Assembly (NCBI GenBank): GCA_015665415.1
Contig: JADFAE010000004.1
Coordinates: 1 to 64,000, forward strand
Origin: Roseobacter sp.
GTDB lineage: Bacteria; Pseudomonadota; Alphaproteobacteria; Rhodobacterales; Rhodobacteraceae
Direction: 5' to 3'
Length of the DNA stretch: 64,000 bases
The notes below the pieces were generated by a model, which saw only the letters and a list, made by a program, of their open reading frames with translations, made no database searches and was not told where the DNA came from. Below are positions 39,424-49,500 of the stretch, piece after piece. Numbering within the stretch: position 1 is the first letter of the stretch; the number at the start of each line of letters is the position of its first letter. Position numbers and translations under genes: made by a program.

Positions 39424-40110
39424 CTATTTCTTGGCCTTCTTTTTGGCGTCAGCCTTTGGTTTCGGCAGAGACTCTGGCTGGGACTTTGGCTGTGATTTTC
39501 CCTGCGACTTGGACTTTGGTTGGGATTTGGCCTCTGCCCTATCCTTGGACTTGGATTTCCCCTTTACCTTGCGTTTGTTTTTTTTGCGCTCCTGCGGGGC
39601 TTTGGCCAACTCATCAAGAATTGCCTCGGCCTTGGCCTTTTCACGCTCGATGGCGCGACGCGCCTGGGCTTTGACCTTTCTGGCCTTGGCTTTGGCCTTA
39701 ACTTTGGCGGCGGCGAATTCCTCCGACAGCAACTCGGCCTTGCGGGCCGCCTTTTTTGCTTTGGCCTTGGCCTTGGCTGCCTTTTGTTCCGCAGCGGCAC
39801 GGGCGGCCTCTGCCGCAGCCAAGGCAACATTCAGCGCATCCTCTGTCCGCAAACGCGATGTGCTTTCTGTCACAACCGACTCCACCGGTTTGGCAGCAGG
39901 TTTGCCCCCCCCCTCGCGTTTTGTAGCGGCAGGCGGCAGGCCATCAACCGCTTGCTTGAGACGGGCTGCCCGGGCAGCGCCGATGCCTGGCACAGCGATC
40001 AATTCGCTCAGCGGGGCCGATGCCACCGACTCGGCTGTTGAAAAACCATGTGACTTCAGGAGCTTTGCCAGTGCCGGCCCTACGCCTGTCAATTTGGTGA
40101 TATCTGTCAT
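39424..40110 (-). CDS. Helix-hairpin-helix protein with a histone-H1-like basic tail
   Basis: The 228-residue product starts with a helix-hairpin-helix-type domain (LTGVGPALAKLLKSHGF and AVPGIGAARAARL, about residues 6-55), which binds DNA non-specifically. After a short linker the rest is Lys/Ala-rich: coiled-coil-like KAKAKAKKAARKAE stretches (about 100-165), then repeats of KSQPK type to the end. This tail resembles eukaryotic histone H1 and bacterial H1-like proteins, so a role in compacting or bridging DNA is likely, though not shown. The start MTDITKLTG at 40110 is preferred to an upstream ATG. The gene is convergent with serS. Confidence 0.75.
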   Translation of the reverse strand: MTDITKLTGVGPALAKLLKSHGFSTAESVASAPLSELIAVPGIGAARAARLKQAVDGLPPAATKREGGGKPAAKPVESVVTESTSRLRTEDALNVALAAAEAARAAAEQKAAKAKAKAKKAARKAELLSEEFAAAKVKAKAKARKVKAQARRAIEREKAKAEAILDELAKAPQERKKNKRKVKGKSKSKDRAEAKSQPKSKSQGKSQPKSQPESLPKPKADAKKKAKK

Positions 40111-40180
40111 CCCGGCCACTCTCCTCATGCAAACATCCTATGGCGGTCACTCAATGCGGCCGATCATTGCACAACCGATG

Positions 40181-41134
40181 TCAGGCGGGAAAGGCTACAA
40201 GCCTCTTTTTCTCTTCATCCCATAGCTTTAGCCGTAGTGCGCCTAGGGCTTCGCCAAATTTGATCCGCCTTAGGCCAAATTCCGGGGGCATATTGTAGTG
40301 ACATTGCCGCAGCCGATAGCTGGGAATGCGCGCGTTGAAGTGGTGGATGTCATGCAGCGTGATATTGGCCACGGCAAAATCAAAGAGCCAGCCAAAATCC
40401 AGACAGGACGAGCCCTGCAGCGCCGCCTCCGCCGGGTTCAGATCCGGGCGTCGGTCCCAATAGGTGTCCTCAAAATTATGCTGCAAATAAACCAGAAACA
40501 CGCCGATCATCCCACCCAAAAAGGAAAAGACCAGCCAGATCAACAAACCCTTTCCGCCCGCAAGCTGATAGAGCCCCCAGAGCAAGACCAGAATGAAAAA
40601 ATTATGCAAGACCACGCCCAGAGCGCCAAACCTGCTGCTGTTTTTGGGCCAGCGGTAGCGTATGAAATAGGTAAATGCCGCCCCCAGCGGCACCAGGATC
40701 AAAGGATTGCGATAAAGCCGATAGACCTGGCGCTGCCAAAAACCGGCCTGTCGCCACTCAGCCAGGGTCATGGTATGGATCTCACCGGTCTCGCGGTGTT
40801 CCAAGTTGCCGATATTGGCATGATGCAGGTTGTGGTTCTGCTTCATCACCTCAAAGGGCGCAAAGGTAAAAGGAGACAGCACATGGCCTGCCAGCTCGTT
40901 CTGACCCCGGGTTTCGAACAAAGAGTGATGGCCGGTATCATGTTGCAGCACGTAAAGTCGCACGGCAGCAAAGGCAAAAACCACTCCCGCTGGCATCACG
41001 ACATACCATCTATCTGCCTGGGCAATCGCCAGATAAAGTGCGGCGAAATATACCAAAAATGTGCCAAAATAACTGGCCGCAGCCAAACGGTTGTCTTGCT
41101 CTGTGTAATCTCTCGTGTAGCTTCGCAGGTCCAT
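40181..41134 (-). CDS. Membrane fatty acid desaturase
   Basis: The 317-residue membrane protein has the three His boxes of acyl-lipid desaturases: HDTGHH, HNLHH and HDIHHF, separated by hydrophobic segments. Such enzymes insert double bonds into membrane fatty acids using a di-iron centre. The ATG at 41134 (MDLRSYTRDYTE) is chosen; the longer frame lacks family character. Whether it makes a delta-9 or delta-12 bond cannot be told from the sequence. Confidence 0.88.
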   Translation of the reverse strand: MDLRSYTRDYTEQDNRLAAASYFGTFLVYFAALYLAIAQADRWYVVMPAGVVFAFAAVRLYVLQHDTGHHSLFETRGQNELAGHVLSPFTFAPFEVMKQNHNLHHANIGNLEHRETGEIHTMTLAEWRQAGFWQRQVYRLYRNPLILVPLGAAFTYFIRYRWPKNSSRFGALGVVLHNFFILVLLWGLYQLAGGKGLLIWLVFSFLGGMIGVFLVYLQHNFEDTYWDRRPDLNPAEAALQGSSCLDFGWLFDFAVANITLHDIHHFNARIPSYRLRQCHYNMPPEFGLRRIKFGEALGALRLKLWDEEKKRLVAFPA

Positions 41135-41355
41135 AAGGCCCCCCATAAATACACTGTGTAACGCCCGTTTGAAATTTTCCGAGCCGACATCAAAATCGCG
41201 CGCCGCCGTTGGGTCTACGACCCGAGGTGCCAAGGTTCCTTGGGCAATCCGGAGAAATTAGCGGCGAACACTGGGTAACCTAGCAAATTCATTGCAGATT
41301 TCAATCAACCCTGACGTGAACACCCTCTTTCAACAATATTTCGCTCACCCTCGAA

Positions 41356-41387
41356 ACAAAACACCCCGGACAACAGGGTCCGGGGTG
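41356..41387 (-). terminator. Terminator of der
   Basis: CACCCCGGAC (41362-41371) pairs with GTCCGGGGTG (41378-41387) around a 6-nt loop. On the minus strand it is followed by a T-rich tract and lies 36 bases after the der stop. Confidence 0.85.
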
Positions 41388-41422
41388 GCTTGAAATCAGC
41401 GCAGCTGTGGTGCCGCAGAGGT

Positions 41423-42892
41423 TTAGTCGCGGCGGCCAGAAATATGTTTACGCAATTTTGAAGGCGGTGCCTTCTTGCGTCCCTTGAATGGGTTCTTGTC
41501 GTTCTGTCCGCGCATGGTCAGTCGGATCGGTGAGCCGGGCATATCAAAATCCTGCCGCAGCCCATTGACCAGATAGCGGGTGTAGCTGGCCGGAATCTTG
41601 TCCGGATGTGAGCACATCACCACGAATCCCGGTGGCCGGGTCTTGGCCTGGGTCATGTAACGCAGCTTGATTCGCTTGCCCTGCGGTGCGGGCGGCGGGT
41701 GCTGCTCCAACATCCCCGTGAGCCAGCGGTTCAGCGCCGCCGTGGGAATGCGGCGATTCCAGACATCATAGGCCCGCATGATGGCGCCGTGCAGACGATC
41801 CAGCCCCTTGCCTGTCTTGGCAGAAACCGTGATCAGAGGCGCGCCGCGCAGCTGCGGCAGCAAGCGGCCAAAGCTTTCCTTCAGCTCACGCAGTTTCTCC
41901 TGTTTGTTGTCTTCAACGTCCCATTTGTTCACCGCAACAACCACGGCGCGGCCCTCGCGCTCTGCCAGATCGGCGATGCGCAGGTCCTGCTGTTCAAAGG
42001 GGATTTCCGCATCCAGAAGAATGACCACAACCTCGGCGAATTTGACCGCACGCAACCCGTCAGAGACCGAGAGTTTCTCGAGCTTTTCCTGCACCTTGGC
42101 CTTTTTGCGCATACCGGCTGTATCAAAGATCCGCATCGGCGTGCCTGACCAGTCGATCTGCAGCGAGATCGCATCGCGGGTGATTCCGGCTTCAGGCCCG
42201 GTCAGCAGGCGGTCTTCGCCCAGGATCTTGTTGATCAGGGTCGATTTGCCCGCGTTGGGTCGACCAACCACAGCAACTTGCAGGGGTTTTTCACGGGTTG
42301 GCACAGGCGCGGCCGGGATGCTCTCTTCGTCCCAGTCATCATCTTCGTCGAGATCCAGATCAACCACCGGAGAGTGATCCACCGCTTCGGCCTCAAACTT
42401 ATCCGCCAGAGGCAGCAAGACGGAGTAGAGATCCGGCATGCCCTCACCATGCTCACCCGACAGGCGCAGCGGCTCCCCCAGCCCCAGACCATAGGCCTCC
42501 AGCACGCCTGCTTCGGCGGCGTTTCCTTCGGCCTTATTGGCGGCCAGGATCACATGTGCGGATTTACGGCGCAGGATCTCAGCAAACAGCTCATCCACCG
42601 GGGTAACACCTGTCCGTGCATCGACCATGAACAGGCAGATATCCGCCATATCCACCGCCCGTTCGGTCAAACGGCGCATCCGGCCTTCCAGCGAATTATC
42701 GGTGGCATCTTCCAGGCCAGCGGTGTCGATCACCGTAAAGCGCAGATCACCCAGGCGCGCTTCGCCTTCGCGCAGGTCGCGTGTCACTCCGGGCTGGTCA
42801 TCGACCAGCGCCAGCTTTTTGCCCACAAGGCGATTGAATAGGGTGGATTTGCCCACATTTGGACGGCCCACAATAGCGAGGGTAAAAGACAT
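41423..42892 (-). CDS. der: Ribosome assembly GTPase Der (EngA)
   Basis: Der has two GTPase domains in tandem and helps mature the 50S subunit. The 489-residue product shows [14 protein letters not shown] with DTAGLED and AANKAEG in the first domain, and [14 protein letters not shown] with DTAGMRKK and VNKWDVE in the second, then the C-terminal KH-like domain and basic tail. It follows the BamB-like and YfgM-like genes, an order shared with yfgM-bamB-der of enterobacteria. Confidence 0.97.
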   Translation of the reverse strand: MSFTLAIVGRPNVGKSTLFNRLVGKKLALVDDQPGVTRDLREGEARLGDLRFTVIDTAGLEDATDNSLEGRMRRLTERAVDMADICLFMVDARTGVTPVDELFAEILRRKSAHVILAANKAEGNAAEAGVLEAYGLGLGEPLRLSGEHGEGMPDLYSVLLPLADKFEAEAVDHSPVVDLDLDEDDDWDEESIPAAPVPTREKPLQVAVVGRPNAGKSTLINKILGEDRLLTGPEAGITRDAISLQIDWSGTPMRIFDTAGMRKKAKVQEKLEKLSVSDGLRAVKFAEVVVILLDAEIPFEQQDLRIADLAEREGRAVVVAVNKWDVEDNKQEKLRELKESFGRLLPQLRGAPLITVSAKTGKGLDRLHGAIMRAYDVWNRRIPTAALNRWLTGMLEQHPPPAPQGKRIKLRYMTQAKTRPPGFVVMCSHPDKIPASYTRYLVNGLRQDFDMPGSPIRLTMRGQNDKNPFKGRKKAPPSKLRKHISGRRD

Positions 42893-42965
42893 CGGACCCA
42901 ACTTTCAGCGTTTGAGACGCGCCCCATAGCGCATCTGGGCGCGCTCGACCAGAGCCGAATGCGCA

Positions 42966-44288
42966 TTAGCGGTAGGCGAGAAGGTTCCCCTTGCTCGAAA
43001 CCACATAAAGCGTCCGGCCTGCGACCACCGGTGCGGCGGTGGCACCACCTGGCACCTCAACGCTTTGCGCAAGGCTGCCATCGCGCGGATCAAAGAACCG
43101 CAGCACGCCGTCATTGGAGGCCACCAGCAGTTGCCCGCCGGCCAGAACCGGACCGTAGTGGGCCACTACAGCGGCGCGCTTACCGGGCCGGTCTTTCAGA
43201 TAACCGGGGAGATCAATCGCCCAGAGAATCTCGCCGCTGTCGGCCTTCAGGCGCAACAGTTGATTGCGGTCGCTGACCTGAAACAGGCTGTCCCCGGCAG
43301 GCCAGACCGGGCCAATGGCCCCTTCCTGCGCGGTCCAGAGCCGATCCCCACTGCTGGCATCCAGGGCTACGGTTCGACCAGAGTGGTTGCCGACATAGGC
43401 GTGTTTTCCAACCACAACAGGGGACCCGGTAACATCGCTGATCCGCGCCAGAGTTGAACCCGTGCGCTGGCCGGAAACAGACGCACTCCAGCGCCGCAGA
43501 CCACCGCGACGGAAAGTCGCCACCAAATCGCCGGATCCAAAGGCAAAGATCGCCAGATCATCGGTGATCACCGGAGCCGGGGCACCCAGGACATTCGAGG
43601 GGCTCGACGCACCTTCGATCTGCCAGGCGATCCGGCCATCCTTGGTATTCACGGCCCAGCCGGTGTCATCCCCTGCCACCAGATAGACCAGCCCGTCGCG
43701 CACCGTGGGCTCGCCTGAGCCGGTGGCGTCGAGTTCCTGCCGCCAGATCTGCTTGCCACTGGCCGCGTCCAGGGCGGTCAACACGCCAAAGCCCGAAGAA
43801 ATATAAAGAACGCCATCCGCAAAGGCCATACCGCCACCGGTTGCCTGGCCTTCATCGTCCCGTGCGGGCAAAAGATCGCTTTGCCACAATACCGCCCCCG
43901 CGGGCGAAACCGCCGAGACCCGTGCCGCGCTGTCCAGAGTATAGATGCGCCCATCTGCCACCAGAGGGCGTGCAGTGATGCGCTGGCGGCGACTGTCACC
44001 TGCCCCAATAGGGGTGGCCCAGGCCAATTGCGGCGCAGCGCTCAGCGCCGGGTGCGCCACCCGGTGACGTGGATCACCATGTCCCTGGGCCCAGCTGGCG
44101 TTTGCAACCTGCTGCGGCAGCGAAATCGCCAGGGACTGATTGACAACAGCGACCTCGGCATCCGGGCGGATGGCCTCGCGTTTTCCGGGCAGGATCACCT
44201 CGGGCTCGGTGCAGGCCGACACCGCCAGTGCCAGCGCGCTGCAGCTCAGCAGAATTCGAACCAAAGAAAAGGAGTTAGTTGCCGTCAT
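42966..44288 (-). CDS. BamB-like PQQ-repeat outer-membrane lipoprotein
   Basis: The 440-residue product has a lipoprotein signal (LALAVSAC, then CTEPEV), followed by a beta-propeller built of PQQ-type repeats, seen as SAARVSAVSPAGAVLW, GVLTALDAASGKQIWRQEL, AVNTKDGRIAWQIEG and LDASSGDRLWTAQEG. BamB is an accessory factor of the BAM complex that inserts outer-membrane beta-barrels. Position between der and the YfgM-like gene supports the call. Confidence 0.85.
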   Translation of the reverse strand: MTATNSFSLVRILLSCSALALAVSACTEPEVILPGKREAIRPDAEVAVVNQSLAISLPQQVANASWAQGHGDPRHRVAHPALSAAPQLAWATPIGAGDSRRQRITARPLVADGRIYTLDSAARVSAVSPAGAVLWQSDLLPARDDEGQATGGGMAFADGVLYISSGFGVLTALDAASGKQIWRQELDATGSGEPTVRDGLVYLVAGDDTGWAVNTKDGRIAWQIEGASSPSNVLGAPAPVITDDLAIFAFGSGDLVATFRRGGLRRWSASVSGQRTGSTLARISDVTGSPVVVGKHAYVGNHSGRTVALDASSGDRLWTAQEGAIGPVWPAGDSLFQVSDRNQLLRLKADSGEILWAIDLPGYLKDRPGKRAAVVAHYGPVLAGGQLLVASNDGVLRFFDPRDGSLAQSVEVPGGATAAPVVAGRTLYVVSSKGNLLAYR

Positions 44289-44340
44289 TACCCTGCCCCG
44301 TATTCATTCATTGTTGCCGCAAATATACATCGCGGTTTTC

Positions 44341-45012
44341 TTAACCTTCTGGCGTCGTCGCCAGGTCCGGCGTGCCACCCAAAGCCACAATCACTTGCGT
44401 GGCCCGTTCTTTCAAGTCCGCAGTCACTGCTGCGTCTTCGGCAATTTCCTTCAGGCGCGTGATCGCCGCGTCAGGGTTGCCGTCTTCGATGTCCAACAGT
44501 GCGAGTTGTTCAGAGGCCAGCAGCGCCAGCGGCATGCCTGGCTGCGCCAGGGCTTCGAACTGCAAACGGCGCTCGGCGATGCTCAGGCTGTCCTGCTGCA
44601 TCCCCAGGGCCTTGAAACTGGCGATATGGCGATAGATCAGCGGCAGGTCGGCATTGGTGGCTATGGCTTCCAGCCGGGTCACGGCCGCCGGGTTCTGCTC
44701 TGACTGAGACAGCGCTCCGGCCTGCAGCATCGCCAGAACAGCGGCCCCGCCTGGGGTTTCGGTGGAAATCCCGTCCAGCGCCTCGGCACGGGCGGCCTGA
44801 TCATCCAGCGCCAGCGCCGCAATCATCTCATCGCCAAGTGTCTGCGCCGCCGCTTCGGCCCGGGATTTATTGACCTCGCGTAGCGTCGCGCCGCCCACGA
44901 TCAGCACCACCGCCAGGCCGCCTATCCAGCCATAGCGCTTGAGCATCAGAAACAGGCGGTCGCGGCGTACCTCTTCTGTCACTTCCTCGATAAAGCTGTC
45001 GGTGTCGCTCAT
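44341..45012 (-). CDS. YfgM-like TPR membrane protein
   Basis: The 223-residue protein has one TM segment (about 29-45, WIGGLAVVLIVGG) after a short cytoplasmic N-terminus and a periplasmic helical domain with TPR-like repeats (AEALDGISTETPGGAAVLAMLQAGAL, LLASEQLALLDIEDGNPDAAITRLKEIA). E. coli YfgM lies next to bamB and der and assists chaperones at the Sec translocon; gene order here is the same. Confidence 0.85.
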   Translation of the reverse strand: MSDTDSFIEEVTEEVRRDRLFLMLKRYGWIGGLAVVLIVGGATLREVNKSRAEAAAQTLGDEMIAALALDDQAARAEALDGISTETPGGAAVLAMLQAGALSQSEQNPAAVTRLEAIATNADLPLIYRHIASFKALGMQQDSLSIAERRLQFEALAQPGMPLALLASEQLALLDIEDGNPDAAITRLKEIAEDAAVTADLKERATQVIVALGGTPDLATTPEG

Positions 45013-45292
45013 GGTATCCGCCCTTGACGTGCCATCTCGCCCCCTGACGGGGGCCTATGGGTTTTCCTCTTTTGCCCCTCATATCCTGCCTGTAGCAGCA
45101 AGCCAAGGGCCGCATTGCGGGGAGAATTACGGGAAAAGACAACATTTTCGCAAGAATTGTGTTCTGAACTGTTCCGTTTAGTATGGACAATGCCTAGATG
45201 GCCACTATCAATTCACAGCGGATCTGGCGGGATCTTTGGTGTGTTTGGTCACCGAATAATCACCAAACAAGATTGCATTTGAGAGGCCCAAA

Positions 45293-46546
45293 ATGAGATT
45301 GATCCCCGTAATCACCGCTATCGTCGTATCCCTCGGCCTGTATTTTCTGGTCATCGAGCGGGAGACATTGCTGGCCTTTGCCCGCGGGGAAGACCCAGAA
45401 ACAACGTCTGAAACCAGCGCTGCCGAAGCCGATGCAGCCGCGACCGCGGATGGGGCGGGCCTGGTGGCGGAAAATCGCGTCGGTGTTGTGGCGCTGCGCA
45501 GTCAGGCTCAGGTTTTTGACAGTGCGGTGATCCTGCGCGGCATGACCCAGGCCGTGCGCCAGGTGGATCTGCGGGCCGAGACCTCTTCTACCGTGATCTC
45601 TGCGCCGCTGCGCAAGGGCAAACAGGTCAAGGTCGGCGATATCTTGTGCCAGCTGGACCCCGGCACCCGCCCAGCGGCGTTGCTGGAAGCACAGGCGCGC
45701 CTGACAGAGGCAAGGGCCAATATTCCGGTCTCCCAGGCCCGACTAGAAGAGGCCGATGCCAAGCTGAGCGAAGCCAAGATCAATCTCATCGCGGCACAGA
45801 AACTCTCCGAAGGCGGCTATGCCTCTGAAACACGCCTTGCTGCTGCCAAAGCCACTGAACGCGCCGCCGTGGCCGGTGTCGCCAGCGCCAAAGGTGGACT
45901 GGAAACCGCCAAGGCCGGTATCGAGGCCGCGATTGCGGCCGTTGGCAGCGCCCAGACCGAAATCGAGCGCCTGACTATCGTCGCCCCGTTTGACGGGCTG
46001 TTGGAAAGCGACAGCGCCGAACTGGGCAGTCTGGTGTTGCCGGGCGATCTTTGTGCCACGGTGATCCAGCTCGACACCATCAAGGTCGTCGGCTTTGTGC
46101 CGGAAACCCAGGTCAACCGCGTGACATTGGGTGCAGCCGCTGGGGCGGAACTGGCCACCGGTGAGGTTGTCCGCGGCCAAGTCACCTTTGTCAGCCGCTC
46201 TGCGGACCAGACCACCCGGACCTTTGAAGTAGAGATCACCGTCGCCAACAAGGATCTGGCGATCCGCGATGGTCAGACCGCCGATATCGCCATTGCAGCC
46301 GCAGGCGCCAAGGCCCACAAGCTGCCGCAATCCGCCCTGACCCTCAACAAGGACGGACAATTGGGCGTGCGCATCGTGCGCGCGGATCAGACCGCCGGCT
46401 TTGTGGCCATCGATCTGTTGCGCGATGAGGCCGACGGCGTCTGGGTCGGCGGGCTGCCAGAGCAGGCAGACGTGATCATCCGGGGCCAGGACTTTGTCGT
46501 CTCTGGGGTTGCTCTGGCACCCACCTATCAGGAGGCCGCCCAATGA
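45293..46546 (+). CDS. RND efflux periplasmic adaptor subunit
   Basis: The 417-residue membrane fusion protein has one N-terminal TM segment, a biotinyl-lipoyl-like region (LRKGKQVKVGDILCQLDPG), a long coiled hairpin (LTEARANIPVSQARLEEADAKLSEAKINL) and a beta-barrel part with IVAPFDGLLESDSAELGSLVLPGD. It overlaps the start of the RND permease by four bases, so the two form one pump. An outer-membrane factor gene is not in the window. Confidence 0.92.
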   Translation: MRLIPVITAIVVSLGLYFLVIERETLLAFARGEDPETTSETSAAEADAAATADGAGLVAENRVGVVALRSQAQVFDSAVILRGMTQAVRQVDLRAETSSTVISAPLRKGKQVKVGDILCQLDPGTRPAALLEAQARLTEARANIPVSQARLEEADAKLSEAKINLIAAQKLSEGGYASETRLAAAKATERAAVAGVASAKGGLETAKAGIEAAIAAVGSAQTEIERLTIVAPFDGLLESDSAELGSLVLPGDLCATVIQLDTIKVVGFVPETQVNRVTLGAAAGAELATGEVVRGQVTFVSRSADQTTRTFEVEITVANKDLAIRDGQTADIAIAAAGAKAHKLPQSALTLNKDGQLGVRIVRADQTAGFVAIDLLRDEADGVWVGGLPEQADVIIRGQDFVVSGVALAPTYQEAAQ

Positions 46547-49500
46547 CCGGAGTTGTCGCCTGGGCTGCAGACCGTGCCCGCATGGTCATCGCCTTTATCC
46601 TGATTTCCATTCTGGTTGGGGGCTTTGCCTATTCCGTCCTGCCCAAAGAGGGTGAGCCGGACATCGATATTCCGATGCTGTTTGTGTCGGTCGAGTTTCC
46701 CGGCATTTCCGCCGAGGACAGCGAATCCCTGCTGATCAAGCCGATGGAAACCGAGATGGTGGATCTCGACGGGCTCGACAAGATGACCGCCACCGCCGCC
46801 GAGAACTATGCCGGTATCCTGCTGGAATTCGACTTTGGCTGGGACAAGAGCGCCACCATTGCCGACGTGCGCGATGCGATGAACACGGCACAGGCGGATT
46901 TTCCCGACGGGGCGGAGCAATATGACATCTCCGAGATCAACTTCTCTGAGTTTCCTATTGTCATCGTCAACCTGACCGGCGCGGTTCCGGAACGCACCAT
47001 GGCCCGCATTGCCAAGGAGCTGCAGGACGATATCGAGGCATTGGATGCGGTGCTCGAGGCTGGCATCGCCGGCAATCGCGACGAGATGGTCGAGGTGGTC
47101 ATCGATCCCCTGCGCCTGGAGAGCTATAACGTCACCGCCGTCGAACTGATCAATGTGGTGCAAAACAACAACCAGCTGATCGCCGCCGGCGAGATCGAAA
47201 CCGACCAGGGTACCTTTGCGGTCAAGATCCCTTCTTCCTTTGATGACGTACAGGACATCTATGCCCTGCCGATCAAGACCAATGGCGACCGGGTCGTCCG
47301 GCTTGGGGAGCTGGCCGAGATCAACTACACCTTTGAGGACCGTCGCGGCACCGCCCGTTTTGACGGGGAAGACACCGTTGCACTGCAGGTTGTCAAACGC
47401 AAAGGCTTCAACCTGATCGACACCGTTGATCTGGTCAAAGAGACCCTGGCAGAGGCTCAGGCCAAATGGCCGCCAGAGCTGCAGGCCGCAGTGACCCTTG
47501 GCACCTCCAACGATCAGAGCCGGGTTGTCGGCTCCATGGTGAGCCAGCTTGAGGGCTCCGTACTGACCGCCGTGGCCCTGGTGATGATCGTGGTACTGGC
47601 CTCGCTCGGCAGCCGCGCAGCACTGCTGGTGGGTTTTGCCATTCCGACCTCCTTCATGCTGTGCTTTGCCTTTCTTGCGGTCATGGGCATTTCGATCTCC
47701 AATATCGTGATGTTCGGGCTGATCCTGGCCGTGGGCATGTTGGTGGATGGTGCCATCGTGGTGGTGGAATACGCTGACAAGCGCATCAAAGAGGGCACCG
47801 GTCCGATGCATGCCTATGTCGAGGCGGCGCAGCGGATGTTCTGGCCCATCGTCTCCTCCACCGCGACCACGCTTTGCGCCTTTTTGCCGATGCTGTTCTG
47901 GCCCGGGGTGCCCGGTGAGTTCATGGGCATGCTGCCGGTGACTCTGATTTTTGTGCTGTCGGCCTCATTGGTTGTGGCACTGATCTACCTGCCGGTCATG
48001 GGCGGCATTTCCGGCCGCATGAGCCGGATGTTCGAGGGAGCTTCCAATTGGCTGCGCCGAGTATTCCCATGGTGGATTCGCGCGCTCATGGTGGCTCCGG
48101 CTCTGTGGGGCATGTTTGTCGGTGCCATGCAGATGCTCAACACCACCTATGTCATGCCAGAGGGCACTGCCCCGCTGGCCGGACTGGCCATGGGGGGCCT
48201 GATCTTTATCGCGGCGGCCTTTGCGGCGTCTATTTTCCTGGGCGCGGCCAAACTCATACGTAAAGAACGCAGAGTCGAGGCCGGCTATCATCACAGCCCA
48301 TTTGGCTATGTGATCAAGTTCATCGCCGGCAATCCCATCATGCCGGTGGTCACCATTGTCGCTGTCATCTTTGGCATATCGACCGTGTATTCCATGTTCA
48401 GCGAGAACAATTACGGCGTTGAGTTCTTTATTGAATCAGAGCCCGAACAGGCCACTGCCTATGTTCGGGCACGCGGCAATATCAGCCTGACAGAGAAAGA
48501 CCAGATGGTGATGCAGGCAGAGCAGGCAATCATGGCCCACCCCGCCGTGGTCAACGCCTTTTCCTTTGCCGGTGAAGGCGGATTGGACACCGGCGGCCCC
48601 GGTGGCGGTCAATCTCCTGCCGATACCGTCGGTCAGGTTCAGTTTGAGATCATCCCCTGGGAAGACCGCCCCACCCAGACAGAGACCTGGTTCTTTGGCC
48701 TGCTGACCCGCGAGGTCACCGCCACCCAGTTTGATGGCAATACCGTGATCGACGAGCTCAACGCCGAACTCGCCAAGATTCCGGGCTTCATTGTCGAGAT
48801 CAACGCGCTGGAACAGGGGCCCGGGTCGGGCAAACCGCTGCATCTGCGCATTCGCGGCGACAGCTGGGAGGCGCTGAATGCCTCTGCCTTGGTGGCCCGG
48901 GCGCAGTTTGACGCCACCCCCGGCCTGACCCTGGTCGAAGACAGCCTGCCCCTGCCCGGCATTGACTGGCAGATCGACGTCGATGTGGAAAAGGCGGGGC
49001 GCTACGGCGCTGACGTGGCCACTGTCGGCGCCATGGTCCAGCTGGTGACACGCGGTATTTTGCTCGACACCATGCGGGTCGACAGCTCTGACGAAGAGAT
49101 CGAGATCCGCGTTCGCCTGCCCAATCAGGACCGGGTCCTGGCAACCCTGGACACGCTCAAGGTACGCACTGCGGATGGCTTGGTTCCCCTGTCGAACTTC
49201 ATCACCCGCAAACCGGTGCCAAAGCTGGCGCAGATCAGTCGCGTCGATCAAGAACGCTACTACGATGTGAAGGCCGATGTCGAACCCGGGCTGAGCAGCG
49301 TTCAGGTTGATGACCCGGACGGTGATGGCCAGCTGACATTGGCGCTGATCAAAGCCGTTCCAGAGGGGCTCATGCCAACCCAGGAGGTCTTCACCACCAA
49401 TGGGAAGGATTACACCCTCTATCAATTGGTTGCAGCGGATACGGCTGACGCCCTGCGGCAGGCTCTGACCGGAGAGGTCAAGATTGCGCCGGTCAATGCC

